Position numbers and translations under genes: made by a program. DNA of 6,642 nt from positions 1 through 6,642 of the forward strand of contig JAEYLA010000018.1 of the NCBI GenBank assembly GCA_023461495.1. Direction: 5' to 3'. Below are positions 1 to 6,580 of this stretch, piece by piece (the stretch's first letter is position 1; every line of letters starts with the position of its first letter). This stretch comes from Bacillota bacterium. Its GTDB lineage: Bacteria; Bacillota; Clostridia; Christensenellales; CAG-138. A model generated the notes under the pieces. The model saw only the letters and a list, made by a program, of their open reading frames with translations. It did not search any database and was not told the DNA's origin.

Positions 1-530
1 ACATAGCCCGCATATACCCACGGGTCGATAAGCGCTTCCCCGTACAATAGGCCGATTTTCGCGTCCGGGTCCAGCTCCCTGATCTTGGGGAGCACATAGT
101 GGTTGAACGAGGAGTACAAAATTCTCCCCTGCATGCCCATTTCGCGTTCAAGTGCGATGAGCTTCTCCCAAATGCCCCAGTAGATGACGATATCACATTT
201 GATTTCCACGTTGATAAAAAGATCGGTGGGCTTTAAGAGTTCGTATACCTCGGGCAGCGTGGGAATGTGCACATCGGAAAACCCTTCCTTGCCATTGAAA
301 AAATCCAGCCGCTTCAAATCGGCCAGCGTCTGATCCACCACACGTCCATGCCCGTTTGATGTCCTGTCCACCGTTTCATCGTGGATCACCATCAGGTGCC
401 CGTCGGCGCTTTCATGCACATCCAGCTCAATGCCCTGCGCACCCATCTTGATTGCCAGCTCAAATGCGGGGAGCGTATTCTCCGGCGCATACGCGCTTGC
501 GCCCCGGTGCGCCCATACCTGTGTCGGCAT
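1..530 (-). CDS. Glycerophosphodiester phosphodiesterase, C-terminus beyond the window
   Basis: Probably hydrolyses glycerophosphodiesters to glycerol 3-phosphate and the free alcohol (GDPD family, UgpQ/GlpQ-like, TIM barrel). The 176 complete codons visible show the family's active-site series: H8-R9 in VWAHRGAS, PENT at 16-19, the ELD metal motif at 35-37 (E35, D37), H50-D51 in VIHDETVDRTSNG, and E109/K111 in NVEIK. No signal peptide or membrane segment is seen at the N-terminus, so a cytoplasmic enzyme of the short UgpQ type (usually about 240-250 residues) is likely, with roughly the last quarter missing. The ATG at 530 is chosen because HRG then falls at residues 8-10, as is usual, and because a G-rich ribosome binding site (538-550) lies 7 nt upstream. 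That site is inside a hairpin. It is the last visible gene of the leftward cluster, 94 nt after the receptor gene. Family identity is sure; the natural substrate is not. Confidence 0.95.
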   Translation of the reverse strand, partial: MPTQVWAHRGASAYAPENTLPAFELAIKMGAQGIELDVHESADGHLMVIHDETVDRTSNGHGRVVDQTLADLKRLDFFNGKEGFSDVHIPTLPEVYELLKPTDLFINVEIKCDIVIYWGIWEKLIALEREMGMQGRILYSSFNHYVLPKIRELDPDAKIGLLYGEALIDPWVYAGY

Positions 531-586
531 AAAAATACCCCCATTTCCATGCGTATACCCTTAGTATGCGCCCAATGGAATGGGGG
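531..586 (-). terminator. Terminator-like hairpin that also contains the next gene's ribosome binding site
   Basis: Read leftward, 586-575 pairs with 550-538 (12 bp with one bulged base, ending in five G-C pairs). An inner stem of 8 bp, 571-564 with 558-551, closes a 5-nt loop; three unpaired bases (574-572) lie between the two stems. The hairpin is followed by TATTTTT (537-531) and at once by the ATG at 530. A GC-closed stem followed by a short U-run is the form of an intrinsic terminator and sits 38 nt after the receptor stop codon. Its descending arm, ATGGAAATGGGGG, is also the only plausible ribosome binding site for the phosphodiesterase gene. It could therefore terminate most transcription, block translation, or both. 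The U-run is short and interrupted, so termination may be partial. Confidence 0.7.
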
Positions 587-624
587 ATCAATATCTGAAT
601 AGAAAAACAGGGATAAAAACCAAA

Positions 625-3135
625 TCAGTAGCTTACCACGCTGACCTGCCCGCTTTCCACCAGGGAGATAAACAGCTGCCCCAATTCCGGGTCAAACTGC
701 TTGCCGAGGTTGACGCGGATTTCCTGCAGCGCCGCCTCCACGGGCATGGTCTCCTTATAGGAGCGGCGGGAGATCATGGCGTCAAACGAATCTACAATGT
801 TCAGGCACCGCCCGCCGATGGGAATGTTCTCCCCGGCGATGCCGCGGGGATACCCCCTGCCGTCAAACCTCTCATGGTGGGCAAGCACCACCGGAATGAC
901 GTAATCGAGTGAGGGGAGATGGCGGATCATTTCAATGGAGCGCTCCACATGCCCGCGCATGATGCGGAATTCCTCATCCGTCAGCTTTCCTTCCTTGGAG
1001 AGGATGCTGTCCGGAATGCCGATCTTCCCGATATCATGTAAAAGCCCTGCCTGGCGGATGATTTCCACATGTTCTTCGCTCAACCCTGCGGCGGCCGCAA
1101 GCTGCGCCGCGTAGGAGGAAACGCACTGGGAATGGCTGAACGTATAATGATCCTTCGCGTCGATCGCGGCAGTCAAGGCATATATGGTGGAGGTATACTC
1201 CTGCACGATAGACGCCTTGCTCTTCGTGGTCATCGGATCGTCCATCGTGTTTCGCGTATAGGTCATCACGCGGTTTTTGCCATTCTTTTTTACCGAATAT
1301 ACGGCAAGGTTCGCGTAGGAAAGCAGCTGGTCCGTATTCGCGGCGGCGGTGGGGTACGCACAGATGCCCGCAGAAAACGTGAGGAATTTCTGTGAGCTGC
1401 CGCCCGACTGCGCCAGATAGCTTGCAAAGCTTTCCTTGACGCGCTGCGCGACTTCCTCCGCGGTGGAAGCGCCGGAAAACGGCAGGCTGACCGCAAACTC
1501 CTTGCCGCCATAGCGCGCAACCGCGCCCCGGTTCCCGACAACGCCCTGCACGATATGGGCAAAGTGCTGCAAAACGCGGTCCCCTTCGCCGCTGCCATAC
1601 AGCTCGTTGTAGAGCCTGAAATCGTCAAGATTAAAGAGGATCACCGCGATTGAATGGGAACGCGCACGCTGGAAATCCTCCTGCAGTTGCTGGTTGAAAT
1701 GGCGGCGGTTAAAGAGCCCCGTCAGAGAATCCCGCTGCGCTTCGCGTTCGATGGTCTCGTACAGGTTGGCGTTTTTAATGGCAATGGAAACGATGGAAAG
1801 CACCGACTCCATGAAGTTGACTTCATCGTACGTATAGGGCCGCCGGTTGATTTTTTCGGAAAGCAGCGTCATGCCTACAAGCATCCCGTCGCACTTGATG
1901 GGCAGTATCAGCGCAACGCCAAGGCTCTCGAGCAGCTGCTTCTCGGTCTCCCACATGGACTTATACTGTGTGGTCTGCAAAAACTCATTGTACACCACCG
2001 CGCGGTCGTTCTGCTGCAGCCACTGCACGAGGGAATTGTCTTCCCTGAGCATCAAACGCTTGTTCAGGCAGGAATAATCCGACGTCGTGCGGTAGCACTG
2101 CTCCTCGGGCACATGCAGGCAGACCTGGATTTGCGCCGTCGAGCTGCTTTCCCGCAGGAAATCCACATAGGTGACTACGATTTCGCTCAGTTTAAGCGTC
2201 TTGTTGATGGCAAGTGAAAAAGTCTTCATCTTGTTTTCGCGCTCAATCTGATCCTTGATAAACAGCGACTCATGCAAAGAATTGAGCAGGCTGAAGATCA
2301 GGATGCCCATGAGGGAAAATAAGATTGCCATGAACATGGCGCGGTCAAACACCGTCTGTGCCAATGTGGTAGCAAGAAAGCGGTCCACCGTGTGGTAGCC
2401 CATCACAAGCAGCACCGTCGTAATGATGGCGGAAATCAGGTATGTAGCGCCCTTGGAGGTCATCTGGCTGAGCGCGTAGACCCGCTTTTTATACAGCGCA
2501 TAGTAGATGCAGAACGCGTTGAACGTGCAGGCAAACGAGTCCGTAGGGATCGACCCGAGCGAGGGGATCAAGTCCAGCAGCGTCAGCCCGAACATCGCAA
2601 GCACACCTATGATCAGCGGTCTGAAGTGGGAACGGTTGAGCATGCCGTTTTTGATGTTCTTGGAAAGAATGCGGCCAATAGAGCCCAGCACCGCCGCCGC
2701 GTACAGGATCAGGAACCAGACCGCGGGCTGCACGATATATTCAAATTCTTTTTCGCCCTCAGAATTGATGATGAGCGGATGGGCAATGAATGTGTCCAAT
2801 TGGTTGAGTACAATGACGACGACCGTCAGCACGCCCCACAGATATTTGAGGAAGATCGCCCGTTCATTGGTGAATGCACAGGCAAGCAGAAAGTACAGGT
2901 ATGGCACCAGGCAGATGCCCGAAAGGGAAACTTCAAACCAAAACAGCATGCCGGGATACAATTCCAGGCGCATGAAGAGCGAGCCGCCCGTCCATAGAAT
3001 GAAGGAGACCAGCAGCGCCATAAAGGAATAGATCACGGGACTCTTCTTGGCCGTCCACATCGTGAGGAATAAGAAAACATTACACAATAGGCCAATGAGC
3101 GGAATCAGGTTAAACGCAACGTCATTCAGCGACAA
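625..3135 (-). CDS. Membrane receptor: 7TM, GAF, degenerate GGDEF and HD-GYP domains
   Basis: An 836-residue signalling protein likely to hydrolyse cyclic di-GMP at the inner face of the membrane. Residues 1-285 hold about seven to nine hydrophobic segments (roughly 5-25, 34-53, 64-88, 97-112, 136-156, 172-190, 202-215, 230-247, 264-285), resembling the 7TM sensor module of some histidine kinases. A GAF-like domain spans about 300-455 and a GGDEF domain about 465-627. The GGDEF domain is degenerate: the signature reads GGKEF (543-547), the first metal aspartate is N502, and the RxxD inhibitory site reads GNRG (534-537). N510 and D519, at the guanine-contacting positions, remain. HD-GYP covers about 645-830 and looks intact: H700-D701 in HDIGKIGIPD, H729, H753-H754 in HHERFDGRGYP, and D782 in VDSFDAM. 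The start is a TTG with an excellent ribosome binding site, overlapping the GH3 gene by 10 nt. The ligand of the 7TM and GAF parts is unknown. Confidence 0.93.
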   Translation of the reverse strand: MSLNDVAFNLIPLIGLLCNVFLFLTMWTAKKSPVIYSFMALLVSFILWTGGSLFMRLELYPGMLFWFEVSLSGICLVPYLYFLLACAFTNERAIFLKYLWGVLTVVVIVLNQLDTFIAHPLIINSEGEKEFEYIVQPAVWFLILYAAAVLGSIGRILSKNIKNGMLNRSHFRPLIIGVLAMFGLTLLDLIPSLGSIPTDSFACTFNAFCIYYALYKKRVYALSQMTSKGATYLISAIITTVLLVMGYHTVDRFLATTLAQTVFDRAMFMAILFSLMGILIFSLLNSLHESLFIKDQIERENKMKTFSLAINKTLKLSEIVVTYVDFLRESSSTAQIQVCLHVPEEQCYRTTSDYSCLNKRLMLREDNSLVQWLQQNDRAVVYNEFLQTTQYKSMWETEKQLLESLGVALILPIKCDGMLVGMTLLSEKINRRPYTYDEVNFMESVLSIVSIAIKNANLYETIEREAQRDSLTGLFNRRHFNQQLQEDFQRARSHSIAVILFNLDDFRLYNELYGSGEGDRVLQHFAHIVQGVVGNRGAVARYGGKEFAVSLPFSGASTAEEVAQRVKESFASYLAQSGGSSQKFLTFSAGICAYPTAAANTDQLLSYANLAVYSVKKNGKNRVMTYTRNTMDDPMTTKSKASIVQEYTSTIYALTAAIDAKDHYTFSHSQCVSSYAAQLAAAAGLSEEHVEIIRQAGLLHDIGKIGIPDSILSKEGKLTDEEFRIMRGHVERSIEMIRHLPSLDYVIPVVLAHHERFDGRGYPRGIAGENIPIGGRCLNIVDSFDAMISRRSYKETMPVEAALQEIRVNLGKQFDPELGQLFISLVESGQVSVVSY

Positions 3136-4763
3136 AAACCGTCACCTCCCCTGCCCATTTCCCCATTCTGCAGGTACATCAGGTTGATGATCTCCTGCTG
3201 GGGCGGGTTCATTTTCCGGATCGGTTTGCCGTATTTTGCTGCATACGCTTCCATCATGCCGCGCGTAAGCAATGTGACCTGCAGCGGTTCAATGCCCAGA
3301 AGCTTCTTCAGATCTCTGTAGTCATGGTCGTAATGGCGGAAATAGATGCTCATATGGTCGCAGATGAGCTGCCGGTTGAATTCGGCGGAGCCCTGCGCGG
3401 TCTCGTCGATTTCCACATACATGTGCATGAAGGAACGCTTCTGGTCATCATACTGCTTGCGCGCAAACCAGCCCGCAACGGGGAGGCGGGAGACTTCAAT
3501 CACCTTGTTGATCGCCCGCTCGGTAATGCGCGTAAAGCCCGCGATATCGATGATCTTTGGCACGCGGTCCACATATTCAAACTGCGGCAGGCGGATATTG
3601 TCCTGCTCGTTCTTCAAGCGCAGGCAGCGGTAAACATCGCCCACGCGGTAGCGTATAAACGCGCCGCCCTTTAAAACGGTGATGACGATCTCGTAGTTTT
3701 CATTGGCGACAAGCTCGTCCATCAAGAACGTACGCGGCGTATAGGAGGGATCCTCCATATTCCTTAGCATGTCGCTTTCGGGAATGAATTCATAGAAGCA
3801 GGCGTCGGGGAAGAAGACAAGCCCGTTCTTGCTCCATGTTTCCGTCGCAATACAGGTCGGCTCCGTTCCACCCGCAATTTCAAGCGGCCGGCAGCCCCAC
3901 GCGTGCTCCAGGTCTTCCTTAAATAGTGCGGAATCCGTCCCCACGCAGACAAAGCCGTTGAGACGAAACAAATCCTTGGGCAGCACCGGCTTCCCGTCCC
4001 GGTAGCTTTTGTATTTTGCGTTTAAGATGCGCCAGAGCATATGCGGCTTTACAAGCACCTGCCGTTGCTTTTCTCCTGTGGCAGTTCTGCTTAAACTGAA
4101 ATTCTTTGTGATGGCGTATACGATGCTGCTCATGCCGAAAAACAGGTCGATGCCACCCTGCAGGCTTTGCCGGAACCCGACCCTGTTTTGCTCGCCGAAC
4201 GACATTTTCAGCGCGTCCTTGAGCGGCGGCAGAAAATGCAGATCCATCTCGGACTTCATCAACAGCGGCAGAAGCCCCGTGGGGTATGGAAGCGGCGCCA
4301 AGCCGTACAGCGCGCGCTGGCTGGTGCTGACACGGAATTTCCCGCGCCCGGAAGCCGTTGCAAGCAGCAAAGCTGCAATAATGTTGCTTTTGTAAACGGA
4401 AAGCATTTCCTCGCTGTAGGGCGCTACCTTAGACGGGTGGCTTCCGCTTTCCCATGTGGTTTCGAGCCAAACCACAGGGGGTACGGGAAGTGCCGCCTCA
4501 TTTTTTGCAAGGAGGACGTCCGCATAATCGTCATAGGTGGTCAAAGGAACAGTTTTGCGGAACTCCGTCACGGTTTCGGGGAGTTTGCCGCCCATAATCC
4601 GCTGCCCAAGCCCGCTCTTTGCATAAAGCATGAGCTGTTCCTGCAGCAGGCGAAGCTGGATCTGCATATATTCTTCTATGGAGATGTCCAAAAATCCGCA
4701 GTATTTCTGCCAGATCTGCTCATGCGTGAGCTCCTTGAGCTCCTGCTTGAAAGACATATGCAC
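3126..4763 (-). CDS. GH3-like acyl-adenylate-forming enzyme
   Basis: A 545-residue protein resembling the GH3 family, whose plant members activate carboxylic acids with ATP and join them to amino acids; bacterial members are mostly of unknown substrate. Recognisable parts are GGTEPTCIATE (298-308, E301 at the position of the conserved acid of motif II), GLVFFPDACFYEFIP (314-328, matching the LxPdxxffEFiP stretch), FIRYRVGDVYR (369-379, the RYRxGD motif with D376 as the likely ATP-ribose ligand) and RVPKIIDIAGFTRITERAINKVIE (domain hinge, 400-423). The N-terminal phosphate loop is unusual: SGSHPSKVAPYS (106-117) instead of an SSGTTxGxxK pattern. No membrane segment is evident. The start is uncertain between GTG at 4763 and ATG at 4757. 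The gene follows the methyltransferase by 42 nt and overlaps the receptor by 10 nt, so it is mid-operon. The family call is firm; the reaction in this organism is inferred. Confidence 0.88.
   Translation of the reverse strand: MHMSFKQELKELTHEQIWQKYCGFLDISIEEYMQIQLRLLQEQLMLYAKSGLGQRIMGGKLPETVTEFRKTVPLTTYDDYADVLLAKNEAALPVPPVVWLETTWESGSHPSKVAPYSEEMLSVYKSNIIAALLLATASGRGKFRVSTSQRALYGLAPLPYPTGLLPLLMKSEMDLHFLPPLKDALKMSFGEQNRVGFRQSLQGGIDLFFGMSSIVYAITKNFSLSRTATGEKQRQVLVKPHMLWRILNAKYKSYRDGKPVLPKDLFRLNGFVCVGTDSALFKEDLEHAWGCRPLEIAGGTEPTCIATETWSKNGLVFFPDACFYEFIPESDMLRNMEDPSYTPRTFLMDELVANENYEIVITVLKGGAFIRYRVGDVYRCLRLKNEQDNIRLPQFEYVDRVPKIIDIAGFTRITERAINKVIEVSRLPVAGWFARKQYDDQKRSFMHMYVEIDETAQGSAEFNRQLICDHMSIYFRHYDHDYRDLKKLLGIEPLQVTLLTRGMMEAYAAKYGKPIRKMNPPQQEIINLMYLQNGEMGRGGDGFCR
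3142..3149 (-). promoter_or_regulatory. Strong ribosome binding site for the TTG start at 3135
   Basis: Leftward reading gives GGAGGTGA, a near-complete match to the 16S 3' end, ending 6 nt before TTG (3135-3133). It lies within the last codons of the GH3-like gene, whose stop codon (3128-3126) is past the TTG. This supports the TTG as the true start and suggests that translation of the receptor is coupled to that of the GH3-like enzyme. Confidence 0.85.
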
Positions 4764-4765
4764 GT

Positions 4766-4775
4766 CCCCCCTCCC
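4766..4775 (-). promoter_or_regulatory. Purine-rich ribosome binding site serving two possible starts
   Basis: Leftward reading is GGGAGGGGGG. The GGAGG core (4774-4770) ends 6 nt before GTG 4763 and 12 nt before ATG 4757; the trailing GGGGG (4770-4766) ends 8 nt before the ATG. Either start is acceptable and they differ by only two residues. Confidence 0.65.
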
Positions 4776-4805
4776 TGTCCGCCAGTGTTTGAAAACCCAA
4801 AAATG

Positions 4806-5354
4806 CTATGGCTTCTTCAAAAACGCGCGGATGCTTCGCCCATTGGGCAGCAAAAACGGCACCTCGCGCCGGTATACTTCGTATCCTCCGATATACTGTG
4901 GAAACAGGTATCTGTCCTCAACGAAGATATACAGAAAATTCAAAGCAGGAAACAGGATTGCCCCCAGGAGCATCCCAGTTCCCCCACAAAACAAATACAG
5001 CAACCAGTATAAAAACAGGAAGCACCAGCCGCCCGGATGGCGACACAGCGCGTATACGCCCGTTGTCACAACCTTTGTATTGCCATCCCCATACGTCTTT
5101 TTTGCAGGCAACGCGCCAAAGAGCACATAGAGATACAAAAACAGCGTCAGCGCCGCAAGTATGCCAAATGGAATGCGCCACGCCTGTATGCCCGCACGGA
5201 GCGCGGGCAAAAGCAGCAGGATTGTGGCACTAACAAGCAGCAGCCCGCCTAAGAGAAACCAGCCTTTCGCATGCTGCCTTCCCTTTGCCTTTGCGGCGTC
5301 AAACAGCAAAAAAGCAATAAAGGCGCAGCCGCCAAGCAGCAGATGCCATACCAT
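4806..5354 (-). CDS. Integral membrane methyltransferase, isoprenylcysteine/phospholipid methyltransferase type
   Basis: A 182-residue membrane protein with about five hydrophobic segments (roughly 4-20, 32-52, 61-81, 109-124, 127-145). The C-terminal half carries the family signature: TTGVYALCRHPGGW (97-110, with R105-H106-P107 as the SAM-binding RHP motif), then VEDRYL (145-150, E146), then GGYEVYRREVPFLLP (156-170), matching the usual EE..L...fG.eY..Y...vprflP pattern. These proteins transfer a methyl group from S-adenosylmethionine to a membrane-embedded acceptor, either a carboxylate (ICMT type) or a lipid amine. The bacterial acceptors are generally unknown and cannot be read from sequence. 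The usual acidic pair is E-D rather than E-E. The ATG at 5354 shares its A with the DegV stop codon (TGATG), so translation is probably coupled. Function in acyl or lipid modification is suggested by its DegV and GH3-like neighbours. Confidence 0.88.
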   Translation of the reverse strand: MVWHLLLGGCAFIAFLLFDAAKAKGRQHAKGWFLLGGLLLVSATILLLLPALRAGIQAWRIPFGILAALTLFLYLYVLFGALPAKKTYGDGNTKVVTTGVYALCRHPGGWCFLFLYWLLYLFCGGTGMLLGAILFPALNFLYIFVEDRYLFPQYIGGYEVYRREVPFLLPNGRSIRAFLKKP

Positions 5355-6220
5355 CAGGCGTCTTCCCGCCTGACAAACGCAACCCCTACGGCGGAAGGAC
5401 CTGAGTGCAGGCCGATCGGCGGCCCGACGATGCCGATGCGAAGCGGCGCTTCGGGCGCAAACGCACGGATCATTTCTTCTACCCTGCGCCCGCGGTGCAG
5501 ATCATCCCCATGAAAGATGCACGCATCCCTTGTCCGGTCGGCTTCCTTTTCATAGTGGCGCGCCAAAGAGCGCATACCTTCCCTAGCATTTCGCAATAGC
5601 CCCACAGGCCGGATCAAACCTTCCGGGAACGAAAACAACGGCCTGACGCCCAGCTTGTCCGTAAACAGCGGGCCAAGGGCGCTGACCCTGCCGCCCTGCC
5701 AAGCGCATTTGAGGGATTCAAACATAAAGTAAATACAAATCCGGGAGCGGAACACGTCCAGACGCTCCATAATTTCCTTCGCCGTCAACCCTTCATTTGC
5801 AAGGCGGTTTGCCTCCCGCACAATAAGCCCCATCCCGTGGGAAGCGGAAAGAGAGTCATAGATATGGATGGAAACCGGGAAACCCTCTTCCTGCGCAATG
5901 CGCGCCGCAAGCAACGCCCCGTTCATGGAGCCGGACATCTTGGATGTCAGCACCACGCATATAATTTCATCGTATTCACGCGCACGCTCAAACACGCGCA
6001 TGAACACGGCAGGCCCGGAATGGGCGCTTGTCGGGAGCTTGTCCGTTGTGCGCAGGATGCGGTACAGCTCGGCGGACCCGATATCCACCTGGCTGTAATA
6101 TTCCCTTTCTTTGTGTGTCACAAGATCCGGAATTAGGAAAATGCCTTCCTGTTCCGCTTCTTCCATCAATATATCGCAGCCGGTCTGTGCGACAATACAG
6201 GTCCGTTTTTTGGAACTCAT
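5354..6220 (-). CDS. DegV family fatty-acid-binding protein
   Basis: A 288-residue cytoplasmic protein of the typical DegV length (about 280). Matches are PTSAHSGPAVF (63-73, the TSxPs loop with T64-S65), SKMSGSMNGA (93-102, the SS.lSGTy motif with S96), IYDSLSASHGMG (120-131, the VDS...S.G.G stretch), QGGRVSALG (175-183, R178) and VGPPIGLHSGPSAVGVAF (265-282, H272). Corresponding positions in FakB proteins contact the bound fatty-acid carboxylate. FakB proteins present fatty acids to the kinase FakA, but no FakA is visible here, so a different partner is possible, such as the GH3-like enzyme three genes into the same operon. The N-terminal TDSt-like motif is changed to QTGCD. ATG 6220 has AGGAG (6233-6229) 8 nt upstream. 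It is the first gene after the leftward promoter and ends in TGATG overlap with the methyltransferase. Confidence 0.92.
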   Translation of the reverse strand: MSSKKRTCIVAQTGCDILMEEAEQEGIFLIPDLVTHKEREYYSQVDIGSAELYRILRTTDKLPTSAHSGPAVFMRVFERAREYDEIICVVLTSKMSGSMNGALLAARIAQEEGFPVSIHIYDSLSASHGMGLIVREANRLANEGLTAKEIMERLDVFRSRICIYFMFESLKCAWQGGRVSALGPLFTDKLGVRPLFSFPEGLIRPVGLLRNAREGMRSLARHYEKEADRTRDACIFHGDDLHRGRRVEEMIRAFAPEAPLRIGIVGPPIGLHSGPSAVGVAFVRREDA

Positions 6221-6263
6221 GTCCTAGACTCCTAACATGCGTTTTTCTCTATTGAAAGGGAAA

Positions 6264-6299
6264 TCAATTTATTCTATAAAATTATAGAATAAAAATCAA
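6264..6299 (-). promoter_or_regulatory. Sigma-A-type promoter of the leftward operon
   Basis: Leftward reading gives TTGATT (6299-6294, 4 of 6 consensus bases), a 17-nt spacer, then TAGAAT (6276-6271, 5 of 6). Transcription would start near 6264 on an A, giving a leader of about 44 nt before the DegV ATG. An overlapping TATAAT exists at 6284-6279, but it has no reasonable -35 box at 16-18 nt. The weak -35 box and the overlapping palindrome suggest a controlled promoter. Confidence 0.65.
6268..6293. repeat. Near-perfect 26-bp palindrome over the operon promoter, candidate operator
   Basis: The arms TTTATTCTATAA (6268-6279) and TTATAGAATAAA (6282-6293) are exact inverted repeats of 12 bp separated by AA. 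The element covers the whole -10 box and the spacer of the leftward promoter and ends right at the -35 box, the classic position for a repressor site. It is not a recognisable PerR/Fur, FapR, Rex or CcpA site. It is too AT-rich to be an intrinsic terminator and is largely upstream of the predicted start. Confidence 0.7.
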
Positions 6300-6318
6300 C
6301 TCCGTTCACTGGATTTTG

Positions 6319-6330
6319 ACAAATATTTGT
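6319..6330. repeat. Perfect 12-bp palindrome upstream of the operon promoter
   Basis: ACAAATATTTGT is its own reverse complement and lies about 20 bp upstream of the leftward -35 box. It could be an additional protein-binding site. Short AT-rich palindromes also occur by chance in such regions, so the call is tentative. Confidence 0.35.
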
Positions 6331-6519
6331 TGATTGCAGGGCATAAAAATGGCCGTTCACCGCTGATTGCGGCGTTTTAATGTATATTTTACACCCATTT
6401 TATGAGAACCGCACTCACCTGTATGCATAGAAATCATATCCGGCTTCCCAAACGCATATTATACGCCACAGCCCGCCCGTCTCCATATTGAAAAAAGAAC
6501 GGTTTTGCTTAAAGCGCTA

Positions 6520-6547
6520 TTGACGCGCCTTCGTTTGCGTGTATAAT
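6520..6547 (+). promoter_or_regulatory. Strong sigma-A-type promoter of the rightward gene
   Basis: TTGACG (6520-6525, 5 of 6), a 16-nt spacer, and a perfect TATAAT (6542-6547). The start would be near 6554, giving a leader of about 60 nt before ATG 6617. This is clearly a better match to consensus than the leftward promoter. Confidence 0.8.
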
Positions 6548-6580
6548 AGATGTATTATATTTATCCATTGTATACACGCA
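6536..6580. repeat. 10-bp inverted repeat around the rightward promoter's -10 box and start site
   Basis: TGCGTGTATA (6536-6545) and TATACACGCA (6571-6580) are exact reverse complements, 25 bp apart, with centres about 35 bp apart. The first arm overlaps the -10 box and the second lies in the leader. Because the first arm is upstream of the predicted start, the pair cannot fold in the RNA, so if functional it would act as DNA, for example as paired operators. Confidence 0.45.

Noticed and set aside
587..660. A separate promoter for the phosphodiesterase gene in the gap after the receptor
   Set aside because: The best leftward pair (TTGGTT and TATTCA, 16 nt apart) matches only three of six bases in each box.
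1654..2997. Plus-strand open frames of 174-201 codons opposite the receptor gene
   Set aside because: They are antisense to well-supported GAF and membrane regions and their translations are low-complexity, arginine- and histidine-rich shadows.
625..3135. Calling the receptor a diguanylate cyclase
   Set aside because: The GGDEF metal and signature residues are substituted (N502, GGKEF), while the HD-GYP residues are intact, so phosphodiesterase activity is the better prediction.
4167..5012. A 281-codon open frame on the plus strand
   Set aside because: It lies antisense to the GH3-like and methyltransferase genes, whose protein motifs are clear; its own translation has no recognisable domain or plausible ribosome binding site.
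5354..6220. Naming the DegV protein FakB
   Set aside because: DegV proteins are multi-copy in Clostridia and no FakA gene is visible, so a role in fatty-acid phosphorylation cannot be claimed.
6316..6350. A perfect TTGACA (6316-6321) on the plus strand as a second rightward promoter
   Set aside because: The bases 16-18 nt downstream (around 6339-6344, GGGCAT) do not form a -10 box; the nearest AT-rich hexamer needs a 20-21 nt spacer.
6360..6378. A small hairpin (CCGC/GCGG) followed by TTTT, possible terminator
   Set aside because: The stem is only 4 bp and no gene reads into it from the left on the plus strand.
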